A stretch of 50,786 nucleotides of DNA from Bacteroidia bacterium. Its GTDB lineage: Bacteria > Bacteroidota > Bacteroidia > SpSt-205. The notes beneath the pieces are model-generated. The model saw only the letters and a program-made list of their open reading frames with translations. It was not told where the DNA came from and ran no database searches. The DNA is taken from the NCBI GenBank assembly GCA_025062295.1, contig JANXAJ010000014.1, positions 1 through 50,786 of the forward strand, read 5' to 3'. Both the position numbers and the translations under genes were made by a program. This document shows, one piece after another, positions 27,359 through 36,127 of this stretch. Positions within the stretch are counted from its first letter, which is position 1, and each line of letters starts with the position of its first letter.

Positions 27359-30241
27359 TCAAATCCGTTTGCCCCCCTTTTGTTGAAGGCTTGAGGAAAA
27401 AAAGAGGCGCCGAATCAAATATCGCCAAGGGTAATGCCACCGCACTCTACTACCATCTTTTTCTACATACAGAAGTCCCATGCTTCTATCTAAAAGTTCT
27501 GAAAAAATCCCTGTAAAGACCTCAAGATGGGGGTAGCGCTGGATGCGCCTCCGAACCCTCACCGCTTGGATCCGATATAGGAACTTCTCTGCTGGGATGT
27601 AATGATATCCACTTACTTGGAGTGCAGCTACTCGGCTAATAAGAAGGGCGTCCGAGAGCTTGAGAAATCCATCTGTAACAGAAAGCTGGGGGACGTGCGC
27701 TATGAAGTCCATGCTGTCTCTGTAGGCACTCAGATAATATGGACGAAGCCATCGCATAAAACGCGGGGTTCTCATTTGGCCGTCTGCTATGCTTCCTTTT
27801 CCATATAGGCTGCTCTGACGAAGCCATGATATCTCGGGGGTAAATCTTAGATTAAACTGAAGATGTCCGGAAAAGGCGCCTTTCAGGCGGGCTTTTTGAA
27901 AGGTAGGGAGAGCAATCAAGCCGAAGTCTTTCAGAAAATAGTGAATCGGAAGTTGCTGGACCTCGGCAGACCCAGCAATCATATAACACGTAGAGTCTTG
28001 GAGGTCTAAGAAGGCCTGTCCTTTTGCGAGGGCACCAGCGTACCGAAGGGCCGCAGTATCTACCCAACCTGTCAGCCCTTCTATCCGCCCTGCCAGATGA
28101 AGGCTATCTATCCTAAATCCTAAAAGGTCTGCATCTCGCAGATGCACTTTGACCTGAGCGCTCATCTGAGAAGGGAAGCGAACTTGGGGGCGGACTTGAG
28201 TGCGTTCAACGCGTCGCCAGAACTCAGATAGAATGAAGTGGTCCGCTCGAATCGCTATCCAGCCGCGAAGGCGGTACCAATCGGTATAAAGGTAGCTTAG
28301 GGCGCCAGCTATTTCCCCCTCTGCTGAAAAGCTTAGACTCCCTATCTGTCCTTTGACCGACCGAAGATGGGTAGCCTCTGGCAAGTAGTGAATAAATATC
28401 TCTAAGTCAGTGAGGGGAAGGGCTAGCTGTGGAAAAGAACCTTTGACTCCTCTTACTTTCACGACACCTGTGGTGGGATTCTCCCAGTGAAAGAGGGTAT
28501 CCCAGCTTCCTTGTCCGCACACTCCCACTTCTATAGAGCCTGCATACACTTCTAAGCCTGGAAGGGGTAGATACCGCAAAATCCAGGCAAGGGGAAGATC
28601 ACCTTCTACTTGTACATCAGCGCTATCTAAAGAAAGGCGACCTTGAATGTGTAAGGCTTCGCCTGTTGGGAAGAAAACCGTTGCGCGTTGCAGCCATAGC
28701 TGCCGACTCTGCCAGTTGCTTTCTCCGCTCACCTCTCCCACGACATCCTCCCATCGCCACACCCCACTAATCCCTGCATGATTTCCTTTCCAGCTTATGT
28801 ATGCGTGTCCTAAATCTGCTTCCAGGGCTAATTTCCCCCTCTGAAAGTCAGAGGTAGCATATAGTCGTAGGGCTATTGGTGTGTTGAACCGCTTCAAACG
28901 AAGGTGGCCAGACGCTGTAAGATGTCCCTGCCGAAGCACTCCCTCTATTTGGCTTACCTCTCCATATTCATAGGAGGTGAGCTGGGCAATAGAGAAGCGA
29001 AGGCTCACATTCCCGTTTCCTCCTCTCCAAAGGGGACTATAAGAGAGAAGGATGCTTTGAAGAGCTTGAACCTCTACCGTATCTAATTCAAGGCTGAGAA
29101 GAGAGGGCTGAGACCATTTTCCCTTAAATGGAATGCCTTTCACCTGTCCATAGAAGCGCCCTTCTTTCGCTCCTCCGGCTATTTGCAACGTGCTTCCACT
29201 CTGATCTCGTACGCATAGGATGCCTGTATATGTGCCAAGATTTAGAGATCCATGAAAAAGGAAAGTCAGCCCTTGAGGCTGAAGCTGTCCTTTCACTTGC
29301 AGAGCAGAAGGAGGGCCTCTGAAAGAGATATGACCATGAACGGGCTTTATCGTGACAGCTCCATTTAGGTGCTGGAGGTGGGTTCTTTCCCCTTTGAGGC
29401 ATATGTCATAGAAGCCCTGATTCCAGTCTCCTGCCACTCGCAGTTCATAAGAAGGGTGGGTAATCTCCCCACTCACAGCTAATGGGCACGTCTCTATCCA
29501 ATCGGCAGACGAGGGAAAGAGGATTTGGAGAAATAAGGGACTCAAAATTCCACCCAGAGAGCCTCTTAGACTCTCCCATCGGCTGATCGTTCCTATGAAG
29601 CGAAGTATTCCCTCAGAAGCAGACACTGCCACATCTACCCTCTGCCACGTGTCAGTTCTCTTATCGTATTCGCCAGTCAGGGCAAGGCTCGCTGCTGAGG
29701 AGGGGGGAAGCTTTGCTTCTCTTATGCAGATATCTTGAATCTGAAGCTCTGCTCTTCCAGCTGCAATCCGAATCATTGCGCTATCTACCTGAATCTTCCC
29801 ATGAAGGCTGGAAATGAAGAGATTTACAAATACGGCTGGAGGCAGATTGGAGAGATGAAAGACAAGGGATTCAGCTCTGATGAGAAAGTGCTGAGGGCGA
29901 GGGCGACTGTTCCGACGGGGAAAAAACCGATAGTTCTTCTCTAAAGGTTTGAGACGAATGAGGGTAAGCGAGCCTCCACGCAGCCAGATGGAGTCTATTG
30001 AAAGTCCTCTACCATACAGAACCACCTCTTGAAGATGAGAGGCAGGAAGGGTATCCTCAGGTAGCGTACTGCTGATTCGCACCTCTGAGGCCCAGACATG
30101 CCACCTTCCATCTCCTTTCAAGGTAAGGGCCTGAATGTACCCTATCTCTACGGGTGCCCCCATGATGAACGTGAAAATCCCCTCTATACTCCAGTGGATT
30201 ACAGATTCTAATCCTAAAATGAGCGGCATGAGCTTCTCCAT
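27359..30241 (-). CDS. AsmA-like envelope protein
   Basis: The 960-aa protein starts with a hydrophobic segment (about residues 5-30), and the remainder is predicted as long beta-strand repeats. Its C-terminal part has the AsmA-like sequence around GKGSIADGQMRTPRFMRWL and LKLSDALLISRVAALQVSGYHYIP. AsmA-type proteins span the periplasm and are thought to carry lipids to the outer membrane. Length is in the normal range for Bacteroidota members. Only 19 nt separate its start from the divergent DUF3467 start, so its promoter must overlap that gene or lie within it. Confidence 0.78.
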   Translation of the reverse strand: MEKLMPLILGLESVIHWSIEGIFTFIMGAPVEIGYIQALTLKGDGRWHVWASEVRISSTLPEDTLPASHLQEVVLYGRGLSIDSIWLRGGSLTLIRLKPLEKNYRFFPRRNSRPRPQHFLIRAESLVFHLSNLPPAVFVNLFISSLHGKIQVDSAMIRIAAGRAELQIQDICIREAKLPPSSAASLALTGEYDKRTDTWQRVDVAVSASEGILRFIGTISRWESLRGSLGGILSPLFLQILFPSSADWIETCPLAVSGEITHPSYELRVAGDWNQGFYDICLKGERTHLQHLNGAVTIKPVHGHISFRGPPSALQVKGQLQPQGLTFLFHGSLNLGTYTGILCVRDQSGSTLQIAGGAKEGRFYGQVKGIPFKGKWSQPSLLSLELDTVEVQALQSILLSYSPLWRGGNGNVSLRFSIAQLTSYEYGEVSQIEGVLRQGHLTASGHLRLKRFNTPIALRLYATSDFQRGKLALEADLGHAYISWKGNHAGISGVWRWEDVVGEVSGESNWQSRQLWLQRATVFFPTGEALHIQGRLSLDSADVQVEGDLPLAWILRYLPLPGLEVYAGSIEVGVCGQGSWDTLFHWENPTTGVVKVRGVKGSFPQLALPLTDLEIFIHYLPEATHLRSVKGQIGSLSFSAEGEIAGALSYLYTDWYRLRGWIAIRADHFILSEFWRRVERTQVRPQVRFPSQMSAQVKVHLRDADLLGFRIDSLHLAGRIEGLTGWVDTAALRYAGALAKGQAFLDLQDSTCYMIAGSAEVQQLPIHYFLKDFGLIALPTFQKARLKGAFSGHLQFNLRFTPEISWLRQSSLYGKGSIADGQMRTPRFMRWLRPYYLSAYRDSMDFIAHVPQLSVTDGFLKLSDALLISRVAALQVSGYHYIPAEKFLYRIQAVRVRRRIQRYPHLEVFTGIFSELLDRSMGLLYVEKDGSRVRWHYPWRYLIRRLFFSSSLQQKGGKRI

Positions 30242-30248
30242 AATCTCT

Positions 30249-30256
30249 TACCTTTG
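30249..30256 (+). promoter_or_regulatory. -7 box for the DUF3467 gene
   Basis: TACCTTTG is followed by four bases and then the ATG at 30261, predicting a leaderless transcript. It lies in the 19-nt divergent gap with the AsmA-like gene. Confidence 0.6.
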
Positions 30257-30260
30257 CTTT

Positions 30261-30575
30261 ATGAAGACAGAAGCCGACTCAGAAGGCAATGTACTGAATG
30301 TTGAACTCTCTGATGATGTGGCCAGTGGCATCTACTCAAATTTGGCGATTATATCCCACACGCCGAGTGAATTTGTGATTGACTTTCTTCAAGTTCTCCC
30401 CGGCCTACCAAAAGCCCGAGTGCGGAGTCGCATCATTCTCTCCCCCTATCATTATAAGCGTCTTCTTTTAGCCATGCAGGACAACATGGCAAAGTATGAG
30501 AGTCGTTTTGGGGAAATTTCTGTCGGAGATGATTGGATGCCGCCTGTGGCTTTGGGGGGTCCTGGTCTGGCCTGA
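30261..30575 (+). CDS. DUF3467 domain protein
   Basis: The 104-aa protein has the DUF3467 pattern: an N-terminal LNVELSDDVASGIYSNLAIISHTPSEFVIDF, the segment LPGLPKARVRSRIILSPYHYKRLL and AMQDNMAKYE. The fold is a small beta-rich domain of unknown role that is widespread in Bacteroidota. The open frame extends upstream, but the ATG at 30261 directly behind a -7 box is the better start. The 3' end overlaps the next gene by 47 nt. Confidence 0.85.
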   Translation: MKTEADSEGNVLNVELSDDVASGIYSNLAIISHTPSEFVIDFLQVLPGLPKARVRSRIILSPYHYKRLLLAMQDNMAKYESRFGEISVGDDWMPPVALGGPGLA

Positions 30576-31080
30576 GCTTTATACTCAGCCTCTTGCTCGC
30601 AAGTCAGTCTATGCGGATACAATTCCTCGGGTTGATAGCGCGATTACTCCTTTTGAGCTTCACCAAGAGACTATCCTTCGGCTGATAGGATATCACAGGC
30701 CTGAGCTAGATACGATGGAAAGCCTACTAAGGAAATGGCGGGACACTCTCAATCAGATGATGGAGATTGTCCGTTATCCTAAAAGGCTCCCATTTTATGT
30801 AGATTCTTTTCGCATTGTAACTGGGCGCATCCGAAAGGGGAGTGAAGAGATACTTGCCCGCCTCAAGGACATGCAGTTTGAATGGCTTCCTCATCAGTAT
30901 GCTTTGATGGCAGTTTATACTCGGTACGGCGAACTCAAGGTCGTGCACCGGATCACTCCCTCAGTTCGTGAGACGCTTGCAGCTTACCGAGGGTATCTCG
31001 ATCGCATGATAGCCTTGAGCAGAAAAATCGCTGAAATATGGACAGATTGCGACTACCTTCTACTGTCAAAGCTCAAATAG
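30529..31080 (+). CDS. Exported helical protein of unknown function
   Basis: I do not recognise this 183-aa protein. Its N-terminus MIGCRLWLWGVLVWPELYTQ reads as a signal peptide, and the rest is largely charged helix with Arg, Lys and Leu (about residues 60-180). The frame is open from 30496, but the ATG at 30529 places the hydrophobic core at the N-terminus. It overlaps the DUF3467 gene by 47 nt and the next gene by 43 nt, so the three are probably translated together. Confidence 0.65.
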   Translation: MIGCRLWLWGVLVWPELYTQPLARKSVYADTIPRVDSAITPFELHQETILRLIGYHRPELDTMESLLRKWRDTLNQMMEIVRYPKRLPFYVDSFRIVTGRIRKGSEEILARLKDMQFEWLPHQYALMAVYTRYGELKVVHRITPSVRETLAAYRGYLDRMIALSRKIAEIWTDCDYLLLSKLK

Positions 31081-31382
31081 TTTTGATTTTATCTGGGCTA
31101 AGCTTTGCACAACAGCCCCTCAAGAAGCCAAATACCTTTCGCTTGGAGGCTCTCAGCCGAGAAGGAGAAGAAGCGCTGCGGATTCGATATGAGATACCTT
31201 TTGATGGAGTAGTAGAGTTCCGACTACTGGGCAAGGGGGACTCAGTAGTCTACTTTTTTCAGTGGCCCAGTAGTCAAGGAACTCACGAGCGTCGGCTACC
31301 TAATGCAAAGGGCTTGCGTGGTACTTTTCGCTATCGCATCACCTACAAGGGTATAGATTACACGGGACAGGTGAGCTTATAG
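31038..31382 (+). CDS. Small exported beta-rich protein of unknown function
   Basis: This 114-aa protein has a signal peptide-like start (basic residues, then VLILSGLSFAQ) with likely cleavage after SFA. The mature part has alternating hydrophobic strands (LRIRYEIPFDGVVEFRLLG, GTFRYRITYKGIDYTGQVSL) and resembles a single immunoglobulin or transthyretin-like domain. No family is recognised. It overlaps the preceding gene by 43 nt and ends 29 nt before tRNA-Ser. Confidence 0.65.
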   Translation: MDRLRLPSTVKAQIVLILSGLSFAQQPLKKPNTFRLEALSREGEEALRIRYEIPFDGVVEFRLLGKGDSVVYFFQWPSSQGTHERRLPNAKGLRGTFRYRITYKGIDYTGQVSL

Positions 31383-31411
31383 GTGCTGAGGATTTGTGCA
31401 TTTTTGTAAGG

Positions 31412-31501
31412 GGAGAGGTGCCGGAGTGGTCGAACGGGCCTGACTCGAAATCAGGTAGCCTGCCATAAGCGGGCTCGGGGGTTCGAATCCCTCCCTCTCC
31501 G
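31412..31501 (+). tRNA. tRNA-Ser (CGA)
   Basis: The 90-nt gene has acceptor arms GGAGAGG/CCTCTCC and anticodon stem CCTGA/TCAGG with loop CTCGAAA. It has the long variable arm typical of tRNA-Ser (TAGCCTGCCATAAGCGGGCTC region) and a GGGGG-TTCGAAT-CCCTC T arm. The discriminator is G as in serine tRNAs. CCA is not encoded. A one-mismatch -7 box (CATTTTTG, 31399-31406) precedes it. Confidence 0.95.
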
Positions 31502-31530
31502 CTTCTTGGGTAGGGGGTTGCTAGCCTTAC

Positions 31531-32694
31531 CTAGCTCGTAAGGAGGAACTTTTCCCCTCGCCCTATTGCCCGAGAGATGACGATTCGCTGTACCTCGCTG
31601 GTTCCTTCGTAGATTTCCGTGATTTTTGCATCTCGGAAGAGCCTCTCTACATGGTACTCTTTTACGTATCCATATCCTCCATGAATTTGGATAGCTTCGC
31701 TGGTAGTCCAGACGGCAGTGCGAGAGGCATACAGTTTAGCGAGGGAGGCCAAGAGACTGTAAGGCTGATTTCTATCTTTAGCTGAAGCGGCTCGCAAGCA
31801 GAGAAGCCGAGCAGCTTCTATCTCAGTGGCCATGCGAGCTAACTTAGCTGCAATGGCTTGGTGCTTAGCTATCGGTACGCCGAAAGCTTGTCGTTGCATG
31901 CTATAGCGAAGAGCCCATTCATAGGCTCCCGAGGCAATGCCCAAAGCCTGAGCCGCAATGCCGATTCGTCCGCCATCTAGCGTTTTCATTGCAAACTTGA
32001 ACCCGAAGCCCTCCGCTCCAATCCGATTCTCTATAGGAACCTTCACATCATTGAAGATCATCGTGTGGGTATCTGAACCCCGAATTCCCAGCTTATCTTC
32101 CTTTTTACCTACAATCACTCCTTCCCATTCACGCTCTACGATGAAGGCACTAATGCCTCGGCTCCCCAGCGATGGATCCGTTTGAGCCATGACAAGGTAG
32201 ATACCTGCCCTCCCTGCATTTGTAATCCAATTTTTAGTTCCGTTGAGAATATAATAATCACCGCGCCGTTGAGCGGTGGTTCTTTGCTGGGTGGCATCAC
32301 TGCCCGCTTCAGGTTCAGAGAGGCAGAAAGCTCCGATTAGCTCCCCCCGGGCTAAGCGGGGCAAATACCGCTGCTTTTGATCTTCTGTGCCATAGGTTTC
32401 TATGCCCCAATTTACAAGGGAATTCTGAACTGAAACAATCACACTAGCGGAGGCATCTACTTTAGAAAGCTCTTCCATCAGGAGGACATAGCTAATCGTG
32501 TCCATGCCCCCTCCCCCATACTGGGGAGAGACCATTAGTCCAAAAAAGCCAAGCTCTCCCATACGGGCAATCAGTTCCTGAGGGAAACTCTGTTTTTCAT
32601 CCCGCTCAATCACACCTGGAAGGAGCTCTGTCTGAGCAAAATGGCGGGCAGTTTGCCGAATCATCTCCTGCTCCTCAGTCAACTTGAATTCCAT
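31531..32694 (-). CDS. Acyl-CoA dehydrogenase
   Basis: The 387-aa protein has the family signatures: FCLSEPEAGSDATQQRTTA in the FAD/substrate region, QAFGVPIAKHQAIAAKLARM, and IQIHGGYGYVKEYHVERLFRDAKI. The catalytic base is in IYEGTSEVQRIVI. It oxidises short- or medium-chain acyl-CoA to the 2-enoyl form using FAD, passing electrons to ETF. The true start is the ATG at 32694, four bases after a perfect -7 box. A TTG one codon earlier is less likely. It stands alone between tRNA-Ser and the gldFG group. Confidence 0.92.
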   Translation of the reverse strand: MEFKLTEEQEMIRQTARHFAQTELLPGVIERDEKQSFPQELIARMGELGFFGLMVSPQYGGGGMDTISYVLLMEELSKVDASASVIVSVQNSLVNWGIETYGTEDQKQRYLPRLARGELIGAFCLSEPEAGSDATQQRTTAQRRGDYYILNGTKNWITNAGRAGIYLVMAQTDPSLGSRGISAFIVEREWEGVIVGKKEDKLGIRGSDTHTMIFNDVKVPIENRIGAEGFGFKFAMKTLDGGRIGIAAQALGIASGAYEWALRYSMQRQAFGVPIAKHQAIAAKLARMATEIEAARLLCLRAASAKDRNQPYSLLASLAKLYASRTAVWTTSEAIQIHGGYGYVKEYHVERLFRDAKITEIYEGTSEVQRIVISRAIGRGEKFLLTS

Positions 32695-32698
32695 CAAG

Positions 32699-32706
32699 CA
32701 AATCTA
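32699..32706 (-). promoter_or_regulatory. -7 box for the acyl-CoA dehydrogenase gene
   Basis: On the minus strand TAGATTTG, then four bases, then ATG. This is the same geometry as the boxes before DUF3467, dedA and gldF and predicts a leaderless transcript. Confidence 0.6.
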
Positions 32707-32717
32707 ACAAAACAGTT

Positions 32718-33674
32718 TCAAGCTTTCATCTGGGTGAAATGCTTGCGTCGGTAGAGTAACCTGTCTAAAGTATGCCGAGAGATTACATAAGTGAAGTATG
32801 GCGAGTGCCAGAGTTTTATATAGTAATGGAGTGGGCTGCTGCGGTGAGGGTAGACAGTATAATGATACTTTTGATTATTCCACAGAAAAATCTGCACATC
32901 AACTATCGGGGAGAGGTCCAGTAAGGAATCAGGCGAAGCTAAGTCATCAGCGTAGAAGGGACCGGTATAAGCCAAAAGGTATTCTGCTAGGGTAAGAGAA
33001 TCTACGGGCTCACCAGTAGCTAATTCCCAAGGACTTGTGGGTTGGGAGCGTTCTAAGCGCCAGCTGGACTGAGGCTCTCCGTAAAAATCCACTTGAATCG
33101 CCCGAATCTCCGCCGCTTGGGCGGAGAAAACCTGATTTGGCTGCCATACTCCCATATCTGGGTAGTACCGAGAGGTAAGGTATCCTTCTAACCCTGGTAA
33201 AAAGACTTCATAGGGTTGGTCTCGACCAGGACGCAGCATGTATGTAGCTAATTGATCAGGAGTAGGACCCCCGACATAAAAGGTTTCGGTGCGTCCATCT
33301 CTAAAGCGCAGAGTTACCTCTATGCGATGCTCCCGTAGAAATGAAAGTACATTTCGGCGAGCGGTCGGTGCTACAGGCGCTCTTGGTACCTGCCCGGCTA
33401 AAGTTTTGAGGAGGGTATTGACTGGCTGATCAAAAGCCTCCAGAGTATCACCAATAAACCATCCCTTTTTCCTTCTGAAAAGGTCTATTCGGCGAAAGAT
33501 GGTGTCGCTATGCTTCTCTAAAAGGTGAATCTCTATGATTTCGCCCGTATCTGGAAAGGCAAATCGCTTTTCAGCTTCCGCTCGGCGAGTTGCAAGATGA
33601 TTTCCCCAAATCACTATGCCAATAGCTGTGAGTACTACTATTAGCAGCCCTACAGATGCCCAAGAGACCCTCAT
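32718..33674 (-). CDS. DUF4340 domain membrane-anchored protein
   Basis: The 318-aa protein begins with one membrane helix (MRVSWASVGLLIVVLTAIGIVIW) and continues as a periplasmic DUF4340 domain (GWFIGDTLEAFDQPVNTLLKTLAGQ, VTLRFRDGRTETFYVGGPTPDQLATYML). DUF4340 proteins are commonly encoded next to GldG-type ABC transporter genes. The start at 33674 gives an ATGA overlap with the gldG stop. The frame is open further upstream to 33755 but inside gldG. Confidence 0.82.
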   Translation of the reverse strand: MRVSWASVGLLIVVLTAIGIVIWGNHLATRRAEAEKRFAFPDTGEIIEIHLLEKHSDTIFRRIDLFRRKKGWFIGDTLEAFDQPVNTLLKTLAGQVPRAPVAPTARRNVLSFLREHRIEVTLRFRDGRTETFYVGGPTPDQLATYMLRPGRDQPYEVFLPGLEGYLTSRYYPDMGVWQPNQVFSAQAAEIRAIQVDFYGEPQSSWRLERSQPTSPWELATGEPVDSLTLAEYLLAYTGPFYADDLASPDSLLDLSPIVDVQIFLWNNQKYHYTVYPHRSSPLHYYIKLWHSPYFTYVISRHTLDRLLYRRKHFTQMKA

Positions 33675-35362
33675 AAGAGCGATCGACGATAGATATGCCT
33701 GCGCCAGAGAGAGAGCCCGATTCCAAAGCCAGTCATTAGGAGAAGAGGAAGGCAAAGGTTCAAAAGCTGAATCAATACAGAATAGCTCCGAAGGATTTGG
33801 GGATGGAGTCGGCGCATTTGAAGGCTCCGACTACGCACCTGGGTCAAGGTAGTCTCCCCTGTCAAGTAATCTATGCAATTCAGGATAAAGGTGAGATTAT
33901 CAAGGGGTACATAGTCCGCTGCTCTTCCCTGAACCTCAGCTGGAAGAGCTAACTCCCCATCTGTAATCCAGAGCACTTTCCCTGGCAAACCTGAGGCGGG
34001 TAAAAATCGAGCAGAGGGGGGCAGAGGGGCATATTCATCTGTAGGAGGTTCTCGATCGCGAAACACCGAGACAAACCACCCCTCTGAGAGAACCGCCATC
34101 GGACGAAAGCCTTTTCCACGAAAACTCTCTGGTGTGGGAGGATTCTTAACGCTGAGGTTCAAGTCTATGACTTGAGTGCCCTTGACTGAGCGACTCAGAG
34201 GTGAGCTCATAGCTAAAATCGTATGGTGTACCCCTTCCCGAGAAATCGTATCTACGCTTCCAGCATATCTGTACAAAACAGCATCTACAGTCCGGGTAAT
34301 AGGGTGGGGAGGAAAAAGGTATACAATTGGATAGTATATCCATTTCTCCGCTCCCCAGATGGGGCCATCATAGGTGCCTCGGACAACCTCTATATATCCA
34401 CAGGATAAGTCCTGAACAAGATCATAGGCGGGACGCCAGCCCCAGCGAAAAAAGAGATCATCTAGATTCAGCTCCCGAAGAAAGGTCAGAGTGGATCCTT
34501 CACTCAAATTGATGCGGTGATGATCTAAAAGCCAGAGCACCCGTCCCCCCCGCAGAAGATATTGCTCTATCTCATACTTTTCCCTCTCTGTAAAGGTGCT
34601 CTCGGGTCCTATCACAAGCAAGGCTGCGAATCCTTCTCCTTGAAGTTTTTTTTGGAGAGTTTCAGGTAGGTAGGCTTTGGCTGGGGCCAGTGCTTGTCCT
34701 CTTTTCACACTGACGGGAAGAATCCTGTAGAATCTCTCTAATTCAGCCCGTAGTTGGGGCATTTTGTCCAGGGTATATTCGCCGTGTCCTGTAAGCATAC
34801 CCAAAAGAGGCTTTTCTCCATAAACAGCTATCTGACGCAGCCCTGCTGCTAGCTTGTATTCAATTTCTTGCTCAGCTTCTAGCAAGTCTATTTCGCCCGT
34901 AGGACGCAAATGACCCTTGATAAGGTCTATCCAAATGTCCTGTTGTCCGCATCGCATCACAGCGATGGGATACATGTACTGTCGACGAGTCTCGGTCTGA
35001 GATACACGGACATCAATAGGGATAGGTTGAACTCCGCGAGCTTTGAAAAGACGAAGCAGGTCCGGATGCCGAGCTGGATTGACAAAAGTGTAGTTGAAAG
35101 GCTTGGGAGCGATCGCTCTCATCTCTGCTAACATGGTTTCTACCGCTCGTCTATATCGCTGAATAGGGTACGGAAAGTCTCCTTCTAAATACACCGTTAC
35201 ATACACAGCTTGTGGAAGACGAGCGAGAAGGGTTTTTGTTCCTGAGGAGAGGGTATAGCGCTTCTCCTGAGTAAGGTCTATCCGGAAAAAATACTGCTCC
35301 CCTACGAGTAAAATCAGCGATAATGTTCCAATTAGCAGGAAAAAATAGATAGCTTTCTTCAT
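33671..35362 (-). CDS. gldG: GldG-like ABC transporter auxiliary protein
   Basis: The 563-aa protein has an N-terminal membrane helix (KKAIYFFLLIGTLSLILLVG), a GldG/IFT52-like domain with RIDLTQEKRYTLSSGTKTLLARL, the LLVIGPESTFTEREKYEIEQYLLRGGRVLWLLDHHR segment, and a C-terminal membrane helix. With GldF and the ATPase GldA it forms an ABC transporter needed for gliding in some Bacteroidota. The start at 35362 gives an ATGA overlap with gldF. GldA is not in the window. Confidence 0.85.
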   Translation of the reverse strand: MKKAIYFFLLIGTLSLILLVGEQYFFRIDLTQEKRYTLSSGTKTLLARLPQAVYVTVYLEGDFPYPIQRYRRAVETMLAEMRAIAPKPFNYTFVNPARHPDLLRLFKARGVQPIPIDVRVSQTETRRQYMYPIAVMRCGQQDIWIDLIKGHLRPTGEIDLLEAEQEIEYKLAAGLRQIAVYGEKPLLGMLTGHGEYTLDKMPQLRAELERFYRILPVSVKRGQALAPAKAYLPETLQKKLQGEGFAALLVIGPESTFTEREKYEIEQYLLRGGRVLWLLDHHRINLSEGSTLTFLRELNLDDLFFRWGWRPAYDLVQDLSCGYIEVVRGTYDGPIWGAEKWIYYPIVYLFPPHPITRTVDAVLYRYAGSVDTISREGVHHTILAMSSPLSRSVKGTQVIDLNLSVKNPPTPESFRGKGFRPMAVLSEGWFVSVFRDREPPTDEYAPLPPSARFLPASGLPGKVLWITDGELALPAEVQGRAADYVPLDNLTFILNCIDYLTGETTLTQVRSRSLQMRRLHPQILRSYSVLIQLLNLCLPLLLMTGFGIGLSLWRRHIYRRSLL

Positions 35363-36084
35363 GGGTGGCGGCGAGAAAGCTGAAGGTGAGCTAGTCCTAA
35401 TCCAAGAGCCGTTACGCAAGCAAAGTACAGAAGGTCTCGGCTATCTACCACACCTCGGCTCAGACTCCGATAGTGTTCCATCAGACTAAGAGCAGCTAAT
35501 CCTTGCTGAAGAAAGCGTCCTACAGGTAGCTCTGAAGCAAATTCAAATCCAATTAGCCAAATAAAGCCCAAGAAGAGCGCAAGAAGAAATGCAATGATGG
35601 TGTGAGTGGTAAGGGTAGAAGCCCAAATGCCAATAGCGGATAAGCTCAATCCTAAGGCTAAAAGCCCTAAATAAGCCCCTTGGATCGCCCCATGATCCAC
35701 TGAGCCGCGGGGCTGAGCCAGCCAAGCGATAGAGGCGTAAAAAATGCCCGTTGGCACTAAGGCAAAAGTTAGCACTGTCGCTACAGCAAGGTATTTGGCT
35801 AAAATGATCTCCCATCGGCTCAATGGGGCTGTGGCTAAAAGCTCATAGGAACCTGTCCGAAACTCCTCAGCAAAACTGCGCATGGTCAGCGCCGGCGCCA
35901 AAATAAGCAGAAACCACGGGGCTATGCTAAAAAAAGCATCCATTTCTGCCATACCTGTCTGAATAACACTACCCGAAAATACCCATAGAAAGAGTCCAGT
36001 TCCTATCAAGAATATAGCCCATGTAAAATAAGCAATCAGCGAGTAAAGCAAGGCAAGCACTTCCTTTCGCCAGAGGGCTATCAC
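35359..36084 (-). CDS. gldF: GldF-like ABC transporter permease
   Basis: The 241-aa membrane protein has six hydrophobic segments and the ABC-2 type features FAEEFRTGSYELLATAPLSRWEIILAKYLA and PALTMRSFAEE. It begins at a GTG (36084), four bases after a perfect -7 box. Paired with gldG and a DUF4340 gene, it forms a transporter lacking a local ATPase gene. It could serve gliding or a NosY-like export role. Confidence 0.85.
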   Translation of the reverse strand: MIALWRKEVLALLYSLIAYFTWAIFLIGTGLFLWVFSGSVIQTGMAEMDAFFSIAPWFLLILAPALTMRSFAEEFRTGSYELLATAPLSRWEIILAKYLAVATVLTFALVPTGIFYASIAWLAQPRGSVDHGAIQGAYLGLLALGLSLSAIGIWASTLTTHTIIAFLLALFLGFIWLIGFEFASELPVGRFLQQGLAALSLMEHYRSLSRGVVDSRDLLYFACVTALGLGLAHLQLSRRHP

Positions 36085-36088
36085 GCGA

Positions 36089-36096
36089 CAAAGTTA
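36089..36096 (-). promoter_or_regulatory. -7 box for the gldF-gldG-DUF4340 operon
   Basis: On the minus strand TAACTTTG, then four bases, then the GTG start of gldF. It predicts a leaderless transcript with a GTG start. Confidence 0.62.
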
Positions 36097-36127
36097 GAAG
36101 GCAAACCTGTGGGAAAGGCTTCGGTTT

